NCBI GenBank assembly: GCA_937983075.1
Contig: CALKAQ010000090.1
Span: forward strand, 1 to 6,104
Direction: 5' to 3'
Length of the DNA: 6,104 nucleotides
DNA from: an uncultured bacterium
GTDB lineage: Bacteria > Bacillota > Limnochordia > DTU080 > JAAYLA01
Of the stretch, positions 1-5,976 are shown in pieces. The stretch's first letter is position 1; every line of letters starts with the position of its first letter. The notes under the pieces were generated by a model. It was not told the origin of the DNA, ran no database searches, and worked only from the letters and a program-made list of their open reading frames with translations. A program made the translations under genes and the position numbers.

Positions 1-56
1 ATACCCTTACGCTTTTTCGCAGTTCAGGGACTGCCCCGTAACTATTGACTCACATT
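1..56. other. Short stretch downstream of the metal pump gene, no gene seen
   Basis: There is no supported coding region. A 5-bp stem, GCAGT/ACTGC with a 6-nt loop (19-34), is the only visible structure, and no T-run follows it on either strand in a terminator arrangement. The base composition is more AT-rich than the adjoining gene. Confidence 0.3.
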
Positions 57-2309
57 CTAAGGCTGCGAGCCCTCCGGCTCCGTCCGGAGGGCTCGCGTCG
101 CGTTGAGGACGGCGATCAGGGACACGCCCACGTCCGCGAACACCGCTTCCCACATGGTCGCGACGCCGACGGCTCCCAAGGCGATAAACAAGGCTTTGAC
201 GGCGAGGCTGAAGACGATGTTCTGCTTGACGATCCGCCGGGTACGGCGGGCGATGGCGATGGCCTCGCCGATGCGCGACGGCTGATCGTCCATGATCACC
301 ACGTCCGCCGCCTCGATGGCGGCGTCCGAGCCCAGGGCCCCCATGGCGATGCCGATGTCCGCCCGGGTCAGGACGGGGGCGTCGTTGATGCCGTCACCGG
401 CGAAGACCACTTTCCCGCCCGCGGCGTGGGCCTCGGCCGCGAGCCGCTCGAGGATCTCCACCTTTTGCTCCGGCAAGAGGCCGGCATGCACCTCGTCGAT
501 GCCCACGGCCTCCGCGACCCCGCGGGCCGCGGCCTCCTCATCACCCGTGAGCATAACGGTACGGGCGACGCCCAGCTTCTTGAGGAACCGGATGGCTGCG
601 GCGGCGTCCGGCTTGACCTCGTCGCCCACGTGAACCCGGCCGACCAGCGTCCCGTCGACGGCCACGTGGACCACCGTGCCGTCGGCCGTGCAGGCGCTGT
701 GGGGAACGCCTTCCCGGTGCAGCAGCCGGTCGTTGCCGGCCAGGACCCGCCGGCCGTCCACCTCCGCGATGACGCCGTGGCCGGCCACCTCCTGCACCCG
801 ACCGATGCGGGCAGCGTCAGTCGCTTGCCCATAGGCTTCCCGGATGGAGGCGGCAATGGGGTGGCGGGAATAGTGCTCGGCGTGGGCCGCGTACTCGAGC
901 ACCGTTTCCGCCGAAGCGCCTTCCAGCGCCGTCACTTGACCGACCCGGAACACCCCCCGGGTGAGAGTGCCGGTCTTATCAAGGGCGACCGTGTGCACTT
1001 GCGTCAGGGCATCCAGGTAGTTGGCGCCTTTGACCAGGATGCCCCGCCGCGACGCGCCCCCGATGCCGCCGAAATACCCGACCGGGATGGACAGAACCAG
1101 CGCGCACGGGCACGAAATGACCAAGAGGACCAAGGCCCGGTAAACCCACTCGGAAAACTGCGCTCCCGGGACCAAGAGGGGCGGCAGGAGGGCGATGGCG
1201 GCCGCGGCCCCGACCACGGCGGGGGTGTAGTAGCGGGAAAAGGTGGTGATGAACTTCTCCGTCGGGGCTTTGCGGGCGGCGGCCCGCTCCACAAGGGCAA
1301 GTATCTTGGCGGCCGACGATTCGCCGTACGGTTTCGTCACCCGGATCGTCAGCACCCCGTCGGTGTTGACCATGCCCGCCAACACCTGCGTGCCCGGCAC
1401 CGCGTGGCGGGGCACCGGCTCACCCGTGAGGGCCGACGTGTCGACCCAGGCGTCGCCGTCGACCACGTCGCCGTCCAAGGGGATCTTTTCCCCCGGCCGC
1501 ACCACGACTTCTTCGCCCACCCGCACTTGTTCCGGGGAAACCCGGTGGAGCTCGCCTGCCCGCCGCACGTAGGCCACGTCGGGCCGGACGTCCAGCAGCG
1601 CCTGGATGGAGCGCCGGGAGCGTCGCACGGCGGCGTCCTGTACCGCCTCGCCCACCGAGTAGAAGAGCATGACGCCGACGGCCTCGGGCAGCTCATGGAG
1701 GAGGATCGCGCCGGCGGTCGCGATGGTTATCAGGAAGTTTTCATCGAACGGTTGGCCGCGGCGGGCGTTGCGCACGGCCGCGGTGATCACGCCGCGGCCG
1801 ACAAGCCAATACGCAGTCAGGAACACGAGATACTCGCCCACCGCCCCCCGCGTCCCATGGAGCGCCTCGTGAAAGGCGCTGCCCAACACCAACAGCACGG
1901 TGGCAGCAACGATCTCGCCCAACCGCCGCCGGTCCGGGCCCCTGCCCGCGTGCGCCTGCTCCCCACCCCGATGAGCGCCGTGCACGCGGGCATCACGCCC
2001 ACGGGCGCCATACCCATGGGCGCGATACCCATGGCCGCCAGGGCCCTGCACGCCGTGCTCGTCGGCGCCGGGCCCAGCCGCGCCGGCGTCGCTTGACGCC
2101 TCCACCAGCCGCACTCCGGGTTCAATGCGCTCGATGATCTGCTGCACGGCCGCGGCGTGCTCGGGCGGAAGGTAAATCGAGCGGGTGGCAAAGTCCACGC
2201 CGACCCCGTGCAACCCGATTTCCTGCTGGACGGCAGCCTCAATCTTCGCGGCGCAGGCCGCGCAGTCGATCCCTGCGAGAATGTATCGCCGCTCGCCGGA
2301 ACTCGCCAC
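57..2309 (-). CDS. cadA: P1B-type heavy-metal-translocating ATPase (Cd2+/Zn2+/Pb2+ exporter)
   Basis: This inner-membrane pump uses ATP to export soft divalent metals. All family landmarks are visible in the 750 residues. An N-terminal HMA domain has metal-binding Cys16/Cys19 (IDCAAC). A His/Gly/Arg-rich linker spans about 83-125. Two hydrophobic pairs lie at about 130-177 and 190-223, followed by the actuator TGEP (295-298) and the intramembrane CPC metal site (400-402). The phosphorylation loop DKTGTLT starts at Asp444, followed by His-Pro (483-484), TGD (588-590) and GDGINDAP (638-645). The last two membrane segments carry Lys705 and an Asp726-x-Gly728 pair. CPC plus Lys plus DxG is the P1B-2 signature, so Cd/Zn/Pb is favoured over Cu. 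The start is GTG, 6 nt after AGGTGG, a site that overlaps the stop of the upstream cadC-like gene. The 10-bp gap implies one operon. Length is normal for the family. zntA is an equally valid name; metal preference among Cd, Zn and Pb is inferred. Confidence 0.96.
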   Translation of the reverse strand: MASSGERRYILAGIDCAACAAKIEAAVQQEIGLHGVGVDFATRSIYLPPEHAAAVQQIIERIEPGVRLVEASSDAGAAGPGADEHGVQGPGGHGYRAHGYGARGRDARVHGAHRGGEQAHAGRGPDRRRLGEIVAATVLLVLGSAFHEALHGTRGAVGEYLVFLTAYWLVGRGVITAAVRNARRGQPFDENFLITIATAGAILLHELPEAVGVMLFYSVGEAVQDAAVRRSRRSIQALLDVRPDVAYVRRAGELHRVSPEQVRVGEEVVVRPGEKIPLDGDVVDGDAWVDTSALTGEPVPRHAVPGTQVLAGMVNTDGVLTIRVTKPYGESSAAKILALVERAAARKAPTEKFITTFSRYYTPAVVGAAAAIALLPPLLVPGAQFSEWVYRALVLLVISCPCALVLSIPVGYFGGIGGASRRGILVKGANYLDALTQVHTVALDKTGTLTRGVFRVGQVTALEGASAETVLEYAAHAEHYSRHPIAASIREAYGQATDAARIGRVQEVAGHGVIAEVDGRRVLAGNDRLLHREGVPHSACTADGTVVHVAVDGTLVGRVHVGDEVKPDAAAAIRFLKKLGVARTVMLTGDEEAAARGVAEAVGIDEVHAGLLPEQKVEILERLAAEAHAAGGKVVFAGDGINDAPVLTRADIGIAMGALGSDAAIEAADVVIMDDQPSRIGEAIAIARRTRRIVKQNIVFSLAVKALFIALGAVGVATMWEAVFADVGVSLIAVLNATRALRTEPEGSQP
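65..96 (-). terminator. Perfect 13-bp hairpin in the last codons of the metal pump gene
   Basis: GCGAGCCCTCCGG (65-77) and its exact complement (84-96) enclose a 6-nt loop. The stem lies within the codons for the final residues (RALRTEPEGS) and ends six bases before the stop codon. On the minus strand the stem is followed by CAGCCTTAGAATG, without a clear T-run, so it is a weak candidate for intrinsic termination and might instead protect the 3' end of the cadCA transcript. Confidence 0.4.
1962..2036 (-). repeat. Degenerate 15-bp tandem repeat coding a His-rich pentapeptide linker
   Basis: Five successive 15-bp units code GHGYR, AHGYG, ARGRD, ARVHG and AHRGG (residues 92-116 of the metal pump). 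The first two are close copies (CATGGGTAT core) and the rest have drifted. The segment joins the N-terminal metal-binding domain to the first membrane helix and adds several His residues that could bind Zn or Cd. Confidence 0.6.
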
Positions 2310-2319
2310 GGTCCGCCAC

Positions 2320-2691
2320 CTACCTTGCCTCGGCGTAGTGCGCCTGCGCCAAGGAGATCAGCTCCACGATGTGGTCGTCGTCGAGGGAGTAGTAAACCTG
2401 CTTGCCTTCCCGGCGGTACTTGACCAGCCGGTGAGCTTTCAGCAGCCGCAGGTGATGGGATACGGCGGGCAGGCTCATCTCCATAATTTCGGCGATGTCG
2501 CACACGCACAGCTCCCGCAGGGAAAGCAGGTACAAGATCCGGGTGCGGGTTTCATTGCCCAGTACTTTGAACAGCTCCGACAGGCCGGCCACCTCCAGCA
2601 GCCGGGCCCGCAGCGCGCCGCGTGTTTCCGCGGACGAGGGATCATAAATATCGCAGCAATCGGCCGGAGGCCGGAAGGCGACGTTGGCCAT
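2320..2691 (-). CDS. cadC: ArsR/SmtB-family metal-sensing repressor, CadC-like
   Basis: This is a winged-helix repressor expected to leave DNA when Cd/Pb/Zn binds. The core shows the ELFKVLGNETRTRIL helix, then ELCVCDIAEIM, then the recognition region SLPAVSHHLRLLK and the wing KYRREGKQVYYSL. Numbered from the upstream ATG at 2697, Cys64 and Cys66 of ELCVCD plus the N-terminal Cys14-Cys15 pair correspond to the four-thiol site of staphylococcal CadC. Asp107, His109, His120 and Glu123 match the spacing of the second, C-terminal-helix site (Asp101, His103, His114, Glu117 in CadC). The second ATG (2691) is chosen because GGAG lies 6 nt before it but directly touches the first ATG (2697, giving 125 aa). 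The cadA-like pump gene follows after 10 bp, and a promoter with an operator lies just upstream, so autoregulation is likely. Family assignment is firm; the exact inducer is inferred. Confidence 0.94.
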   Translation of the reverse strand: MANVAFRPPADCCDIYDPSSAETRGALRARLLEVAGLSELFKVLGNETRTRILYLLSLRELCVCDIAEIMEMSLPAVSHHLRLLKAHRLVKYRREGKQVYYSLDDDHIVELISLAQAHYAEAR

Positions 2692-3166
2692 GGCCATCTC
2701 CCTTCAGTTCCGAAGGACGATTAAGCAATCGTTTAATTGTATTGTAGACCTTGCCGCGGAAACCGTCAATCCCCAGGGGTGCGTCGTCTGAGTCAAACAG
2801 TCGGCGCCGGTCCAACATTTCGGCCACGGCCTTGGCCAGTTGGGAACGCAGCGATTCCAACAAGGCGGTCACGTTCTCGAATCCTTCATGCTGCGTCACC
2901 TGGGCCAGTACGGCGTCGCACCATTGGCCGGCAGCCTGGGTCTGTCGCAGCACCGTATCGGCATCGTAGTCGAAGGTCATGGTGACCCGCCACTCGCCCA
3001 GCAGCTTCTCGGCCCGCCCCCGCAGCTCGTTCTCCAGCACCTTGAGCAGCTCGAACCCCAGCGGGGGGAAGACGTTGAGCAGGGCCGTGCGGGCGTCCGT
3101 CATGATGACGATCAGGAAAGCCAACTCGTGCCCACGTAACGAACGAAGATCGATGTCAACCGTCAA
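2642..3166 (-). CDS. Hypothetical protein, 174 aa, with a C-terminal tail laid over the cad promoter
   Basis: I do not recognise this family. The start is TTG, 7 nt after a strong AAGGAGG (3174-3180). The first 130 or so residues look genuinely coding: codon third positions are mostly G/C, and the predicted protein alternates helices such as TALLNVFPPLGFELLKVLEN and ENVTALLESLRSQLAKAVAE with a short strand-like stretch (RVTMTFDYDAD, 60-70). It has one Cys (83) and no signal peptide or membrane segment. From about residue 133 onward the codons coincide with the -35, -10 and operator of cadC, and the final 17 or so codons run under the repressor gene in another frame. The tail may therefore be accidental, left when the metal cassette joined this gene. 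The start overlaps the stop of the small upstream gene (TTGA), suggesting coupled translation. Function is unknown. Confidence 0.62.
   Translation of the reverse strand: MTVDIDLRSLRGHELAFLIVIMTDARTALLNVFPPLGFELLKVLENELRGRAEKLLGEWRVTMTFDYDADTVLRQTQAAGQWCDAVLAQVTQHEGFENVTALLESLRSQLAKAVAEMLDRRRLFDSDDAPLGIDGFRGKVYNTIKRLLNRPSELKGDGHGQRRLPASGRLLRYL
2718..2739 (-). promoter_or_regulatory. Imperfect palindrome, candidate CadC operator
   Basis: The core reads ATTAAGCAATCGTTTAAT (2720-2737). It is symmetric at 14 of 18 positions, with perfect ATTAA/TTAAT ends, and one more C/G pair at 2718/2739. It begins one base downstream of the -10 box and covers the expected transcription start, a classic place for an ArsR-family repressor to block RNA polymerase. 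AT-rich symmetric operators of this kind are typical of the CadC/SmtB group. Binding by the neighbouring repressor is inferred. Confidence 0.66.
2741..2769 (-). promoter_or_regulatory. Sigma-A type promoter of the cadC-cadA operon
   Basis: Read on the minus strand, TTGACG (2764-2769) and TACAAT (2741-2746) are separated by exactly 17 bp, a near-consensus vegetative promoter. Transcription would start near 2734, inside the palindrome, leaving a leader of about 40 nt before the repressor start. It lies within the 3' part of the upstream 174-codon gene, so the metal cassette can be transcribed independently of that gene. Confidence 0.72.
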
Positions 3167-3336
3167 CCCGGATCCTCCTTTTTGCGCCCCGAAGGCCGGA
3201 AACTCCCAGACCCGTACACGGAAAAATCCTCCTGCCGGTGCGCCTTTCGCAGCCCACGGCCAAAGATTTTGCCCCCCCTATCCCCTGAGGGGTCAGCCGC
3301 CGGCAAGAGCCGCTGCTGCGGGTGCGCGCCTCGCAA
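3163..3336 (-). CDS. Small basic hypothetical protein (57 aa) or its 18-codon leader version
   Basis: This frame fills the gap between two better genes. A TTG start at 3336 follows the stop of the 114-aa gene by one base, and GAGGTG lies 7 nt before it, inside that gene's last codons. The product is rich in Arg, Lys and Gly, ends in GRKKEDPG and has no recognisable domain. Its TGA overlaps the TTG start of the next gene. A second start is better supported: AGGAGG at 3228-3233 lies 8 nt before an in-frame GTG (3219-3217), which would yield only 18 codons ending at the same TGA. A frame opening at ATG 3351 exists but has no ribosome binding site. Whether the 57-aa protein, the 18-aa leader, or only the act of translation matters cannot be told from sequence. 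Confidence 0.42.
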   Translation of the reverse strand: MRGAHPQQRLLPAADPSGDRGGKIFGRGLRKAHRQEDFSVYGSGSFRPSGRKKEDPG

Positions 3337-3337
3337 G

Positions 3338-3682
3338 TCATGCCACCTCATTCTTCATGTCGTGTCGATCTGCCACGCGGCCGCCAAAGCGCCGCTTCAC
3401 TTCATGCACCTGCCGCAGCTCCTCCGGCGTCGCCGTGAGGAGCAGGGCCACCTCGGCTTCTGTGTAGGTAACGAAACCTGTCGGTGCCACCTTCGCGGCC
3501 TCCTCGTCCCGGGCCACGATGATGGGTTCACCCAGAACCTCCGAGTAGATGGCGATCCAACCCTCCCGACCGTAGCGGGCCAGCTCCTCCCGGGCCTCGT
3601 CCGGGGTGCAGTCTCGCCATGCAGGAGCACCCGGCCTATTTCCGGTACGAACCCGCTTCGCCCTTTCCAGGTAGCCGGCCAA
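3338..3682 (-). CDS. Hypothetical protein, 114 aa, mobile-element type
   Basis: No function is recognised. The protein has a basic N-terminus (LERAKRVRTGNRP), a helix (PDEAREELARYG), then alternating strands (GWIAIYSEVLGEPIIVARD and GFVTYTEAEVALLL) and a charged helix (PEELRQVHEVKRRFG). It looks like a small soluble alpha/beta fold with no membrane segment. The open frame reaches GTG at 3691, but that codon lies inside the ribosome binding site. AGGAGGTGAT (3687-3696), a full match to the 16S anti-SD, then four bases, then TTG (3682) is the better start. The six-unit inverted array ends at the base beside this site, so the gene is well placed to be controlled by whatever binds or folds there. 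Small proteins of this style occur near replication genes of mobile elements; that comparison is from general impression. Confidence 0.72.
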   Translation of the reverse strand: MAGYLERAKRVRTGNRPGAPAWRDCTPDEAREELARYGREGWIAIYSEVLGEPIIVARDEEAAKVAPTGFVTYTEAEVALLLTATPEELRQVHEVKRRFGGRVADRHDMKNEVA

Positions 3683-3686
3683 GAGA

Positions 3687-3696
3687 ATCACCTCCT
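3687..3696 (-). promoter_or_regulatory. Extended Shine-Dalgarno site next to the inverted array
   Basis: AGGAGGTGAT is complementary to the 3' end of bacterial 16S rRNA over its full length, and it decides the TTG start at 3682 over the GTG that the site itself contains. Its first base (3696) directly touches the array and could pair with 3769 if the RNA folds, so the site would sit at the foot of a long hairpin. Confidence 0.7.
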
Positions 3697-3768
3697 ACGA
3701 ATTAAACGAAATAAACGAATTAAGTCCCGGAACCGGCAGGGTTTATTCGTTTAATTCGTTTATTTCGT
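3697..3768. repeat. Six 9-bp units: three direct, 18-bp spacer, three inverted
   Basis: On the plus strand the left arm is ACGAATTAA, ACGAAATAA, ACGAATTAA (3697-3705, 3706-3714, 3715-3723). After an 18-bp GC-rich spacer (3724-3741) come three units in opposite orientation (3742-3750, 3751-3759, 3760-3768), which on the minus strand read ACGAATAAA, ACGAATTAA, ACGAAATAA. The consensus is ACGAAWWAA. The two 27-bp arms pair at 24 of 27 positions, and all units keep one 9-bp register because the spacer equals two units. The last unit encodes Thr-Lys-stop of the ATPase gene. Contiguous iterons beside a primase gene suggest an origin or a regulator-binding site; a long RNA hairpin controlling the next gene is the alternative. 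The A/T-rich units contrast sharply with their GC-rich surroundings. Confidence 0.88.
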
Positions 3769-5097
3769 ATCCCTACTCACGGCAAAGTATCGGAACGCCG
3801 GGCGGCCGCCGGTGTCCCGTTCCTCCCTCTGCCCAACTAGTCCAGCCTCCGCCAGGGCTATAAGCGCCCGCCCAAGCCGTTTCGCAGGTACGTTTCGCCC
3901 GAAGTGCTCGCTGATTTCCGTCCTCGTCATACCTGCATTCCCGGCCGCCCGCAGCGCCCGCAGGATTTCATCGGCCACCGGGTCGCCCAGGGCGTCCCCG
4001 AAGATGAACCGGGCGGACGCCTCGCAGTAGTCCCACACCGCCAGGGCTGCCAGCAGGTGCTCCCGGCGCACCACCGTGGACATATCAAGCACCGCATAAA
4101 GGCAGGCCAACCTCATCACCTGGGCCTCGGCCCGGGCGATGACAGCGCCCAGCAGCCCCGGCTTGCCCTCGGACAGCTCGGGGTACACCTCGTGCCAGAT
4201 CGCCCGGGCCTCCTCGTCCCGTCGAAGCTCGCCCACGCCGCGGGCGAACTCTACGGCGGCGCGGAGCTTGCGGACAAAGGGGGTCATGTCCACCTCATGC
4301 AGCCGGCCGCCATCGGGCAGCACCTTGGATCGGCGGACACAAACCCACAGGAACCGGTTGGCGAAGCCGTTAGCAGCCTCGGTGGTGCCCAGGTAGCGCA
4401 GCAGCTCGTCCCGAGTGACGTGGCCGATGATGGAAATATGGGCGCCCGTTGCCTTCGCAGGGGAATTCTTGGTCAGGGTTCGTAGGTCGCCCGTGTCCCA
4501 GGCATTGCGAACGACGGCTGAAAGGATGTTCCCCTCCCGGCCCAGCACCCGCAGGGCCGTGGCGAATTCGCCCTCCACTACCAGCAGCCGTTTGTCTTCC
4601 ACGCCGGGGTCCACTTCGACATCCACGTAATCCACCACCCGGCCTTTCTCTTTGACAGCCTGACGCTGGATGATAGGGTCACGAACCGCCCATATCAAGC
4701 CCTCGCCGCTTGATAGCCCGTGAACCACTCGGTCCTTCCAAGTCTCATCGACGTCCGCCGCGATGTTCCTGGTATGTGCCCAACTCGTCCCCTTGCGACC
4801 CTTGGCCGTCGTTCCCACCAACGCAGCGAAAAGGTTCAGGTAGTGTCTGCTCCCCTCGGCCACGAAGTGCGGCCCCCGGCCGACAACGTTACCCATCGCC
4901 ACAAGGAACTGCGCCAGCAGCCCCGCGGGGTCGGCCTCGGTATGCGGGTCTACCAACCTCACGAACTCGCCCGGCAACCCGTGGAACGCTTCCCGCGCCA
5001 TCGGGGCGGGCCACTCCGGGGTGGCGAATTCCTCTCGCGCCTCTCGCTCCTGCTGCTCGGCCTGGGCCAGCGCCGCGATTCCAGGCAACTCACGCAT
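3760..5097 (-). CDS. DUF3987-type ATPase/helicase-like replication protein with C-terminal winged helix
   Basis: This is a cytoplasmic 445-residue protein of the kind that accompanies primase-polymerases in plasmids, phages and integrative elements, probably acting in DNA unwinding or replication initiation. A variant P-loop, GTTAKGRKGTS (95-105), replaces the classical Walker A. RLLVVEGEFATAL (170-182) resembles a Walker B strand with acidic residues. ISIIGHVTRDELL (221-233) looks like a sensor region, and ANRFLW (246-251) supplies a candidate arginine finger. The C-terminal 75 residues form a winged helix (MTRTEISEHFGRN..AKRLGRALIALAEAGLVGQRE) with a GGRPAFRYF wing, likely DNA-binding. The ATG overlaps the end of the primase gene by 8 bp, so translation is probably coupled; a TTG three codons later is a less likely start. 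The last codons ACG-AAA-TAA are themselves a unit of the adjoining repeat array. Family placement is by motif recognition; helicase activity is inferred. Confidence 0.8.
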   Translation of the reverse strand: MRELPGIAALAQAEQQEREAREEFATPEWPAPMAREAFHGLPGEFVRLVDPHTEADPAGLLAQFLVAMGNVVGRGPHFVAEGSRHYLNLFAALVGTTAKGRKGTSWAHTRNIAADVDETWKDRVVHGLSSGEGLIWAVRDPIIQRQAVKEKGRVVDYVDVEVDPGVEDKRLLVVEGEFATALRVLGREGNILSAVVRNAWDTGDLRTLTKNSPAKATGAHISIIGHVTRDELLRYLGTTEAANGFANRFLWVCVRRSKVLPDGGRLHEVDMTPFVRKLRAAVEFARGVGELRRDEEARAIWHEVYPELSEGKPGLLGAVIARAEAQVMRLACLYAVLDMSTVVRREHLLAALAVWDYCEASARFIFGDALGDPVADEILRALRAAGNAGMTRTEISEHFGRNVPAKRLGRALIALAEAGLVGQREERDTGGRPAFRYFAVSRDTK

Positions 5098-5956
5098 TCA
5101 CCAGCACCCCCCGCCGCCGGGCCTCCGCCCGGGCAACGGAATCCACCGTCCGCAGCACCTCTGACTCGGGCAGCGGGGGCCGACAGCGGCTCGCGTTCCA
5201 ACAAAGTGCCAACTCCGCCACCACGTAGGGATCCACACGGCGGCGCAAGAGATGGCCCACAAGGCGGGCCAGGGTCACGTTACGCTCCCCCTCGGCCACT
5301 CCCACGGCCGTTATGCGGCGCCACTCCTCAGGTGGCGTCCGCTCACCCGTGGGGCGGGTCGACAGCCGCAGCAACCACTCGGGGGCCGGTGCCGCCGGTC
5401 CGAAGGTCCACGGGTCCCGGCCGGGCAGCCATTGGTAGCGGTGGCCCGAAGGGTGCAGAGACGGGGGCAAAACTGCCTGCCGGCCGTCGCCCAACAGGTC
5501 GAGCTGCGGTCCCAACTTGCGGGATGGAATGGTGACACCAGCGGGCAGGGCGTAGATGAGCCGCCGGCGCCCGGGGCTTGTGCCGTACTCCCACGTAGGG
5601 GGCAAGGCACCTCCCGACAGCTCCTGCAGGGCCTGCTCGCCATCGGGGCCGTCAACGTCAACGGCCACGAGCCCCGAGACGGCCCCCATGAGCCCGCCAA
5701 TGTTGGCCCGGCGGGCCAGGTGCAGGGATAGCAACTCGTCCAGCTCGTCCAGGGTCCGCACCGCCCGGGCCTGCCAGCCGGTCAGGTGGCGCCCCGTCTG
5801 CAGGTCCACTGGCACCTTGCCGGGGGACGGGCACCGATGCTTCGGGCCGCACAGGGGCAGGATGGGGACACCTAGCTCAATGTAGGCCGCGGCCGTGTCC
5901 ATAGGGGCCTGTATAGAACCCTCTGCATCTGGTACAATGAAGGGGATAGCCGCCAA
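5090..5956 (-). CDS. Bifunctional DNA primase/polymerase (AEP prim-pol) with PriCT-like tail
   Basis: It probably makes primers and extends DNA for replication of the mobile element. Numbered from the frame's first possible start at 6022, the N-terminal half carries the helix AAAYIELGVPILPLCG (44-59) that opens many prim-pol domains. Next come motif I, VDVDG, with metal-binding Asp122 and Asp124, and motif II, PSLHPSGHRY (187-196), with Ser188 and His190. The C-terminal part (about 241-300, GVAEGERNVTLARLVGHLLRR onward) matches the PriCT-type helical primase domain, whose EGxRNxTL opening is distinctive. The TTG at 5956 is preferred because GTGAGGTGAT lies four bases before it, the same layout as the 114-aa gene. 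ATG 5962 overlaps the ribosome site, ATG 5902 is a possible later start, and GTG 6022 has no usable spacing. The frame adds no zinc finger or helicase; those roles fall to the ATPase gene that follows with an 8-bp overlap. Confidence 0.87.
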   Translation of the reverse strand: MAAIPFIVPDAEGSIQAPMDTAAAYIELGVPILPLCGPKHRCPSPGKVPVDLQTGRHLTGWQARAVRTLDELDELLSLHLARRANIGGLMGAVSGLVAVDVDGPDGEQALQELSGGALPPTWEYGTSPGRRRLIYALPAGVTIPSRKLGPQLDLLGDGRQAVLPPSLHPSGHRYQWLPGRDPWTFGPAAPAPEWLLRLSTRPTGERTPPEEWRRITAVGVAEGERNVTLARLVGHLLRRRVDPYVVAELALCWNASRCRPPLPESEVLRTVDSVARAEARRRGVLVNA

Positions 5957-5960
5957 TGTC

Positions 5961-5970
5961 ATCACCTCAC
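5961..5970 (-). promoter_or_regulatory. Shine-Dalgarno site deciding the primase TTG start
   Basis: GTGAGGTGAT, then GACA, then TTG (5956-5954) gives normal spacing. The in-frame ATG at 5962-5960 begins inside the site and so would be poorly placed. The same AGGTGAT-N4-TTG arrangement precedes the 114-aa gene. Confidence 0.55.
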
Positions 5971-5976
5971 GTCTCG

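Noticed and set aside
1..56. Possible insertion-sequence end near the left edge
   Set aside because: The sequence looks unlike the adjoining gene, but no transposase, matching terminal repeat or target duplication can be seen in the window.
45..2096. 683-codon open frame on the plus strand
   Set aside because: It is antisense to the metal pump gene, is an Arg/Gly/His/Pro-rich shadow typical of GC-rich DNA, and shows no domain, whereas the opposite strand carries every P-type ATPase motif.
3155..3168. GTCAACC direct duplication over the 174-aa gene start
   Set aside because: Only two 7-bp copies are present, which is easily chance, and they have no evident role.
3282..3292. CCCCTGAGGGG palindrome as a terminator
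   Set aside because: The stem is short, the loop is one to three bases, there is no T-run, and it lies within a plausible small coding frame.
3182..3754. 190-codon plus-strand frame across the small genes and array
   Set aside because: It has no ribosome site or domain, reads through the inverted array and runs opposite to three frames with good start signals.
3697..3768. Reading the mirrored array as a CRISPR
   Set aside because: Units are 9 bp, contiguous and mirrored around one spacer, with no repeat-spacer periodicity and no cas gene.
4720..5535. 271-codon plus-strand frame
   Set aside because: It is antisense to the primase and ATPase genes, with low-complexity Arg/Pro composition and no recognisable motif.
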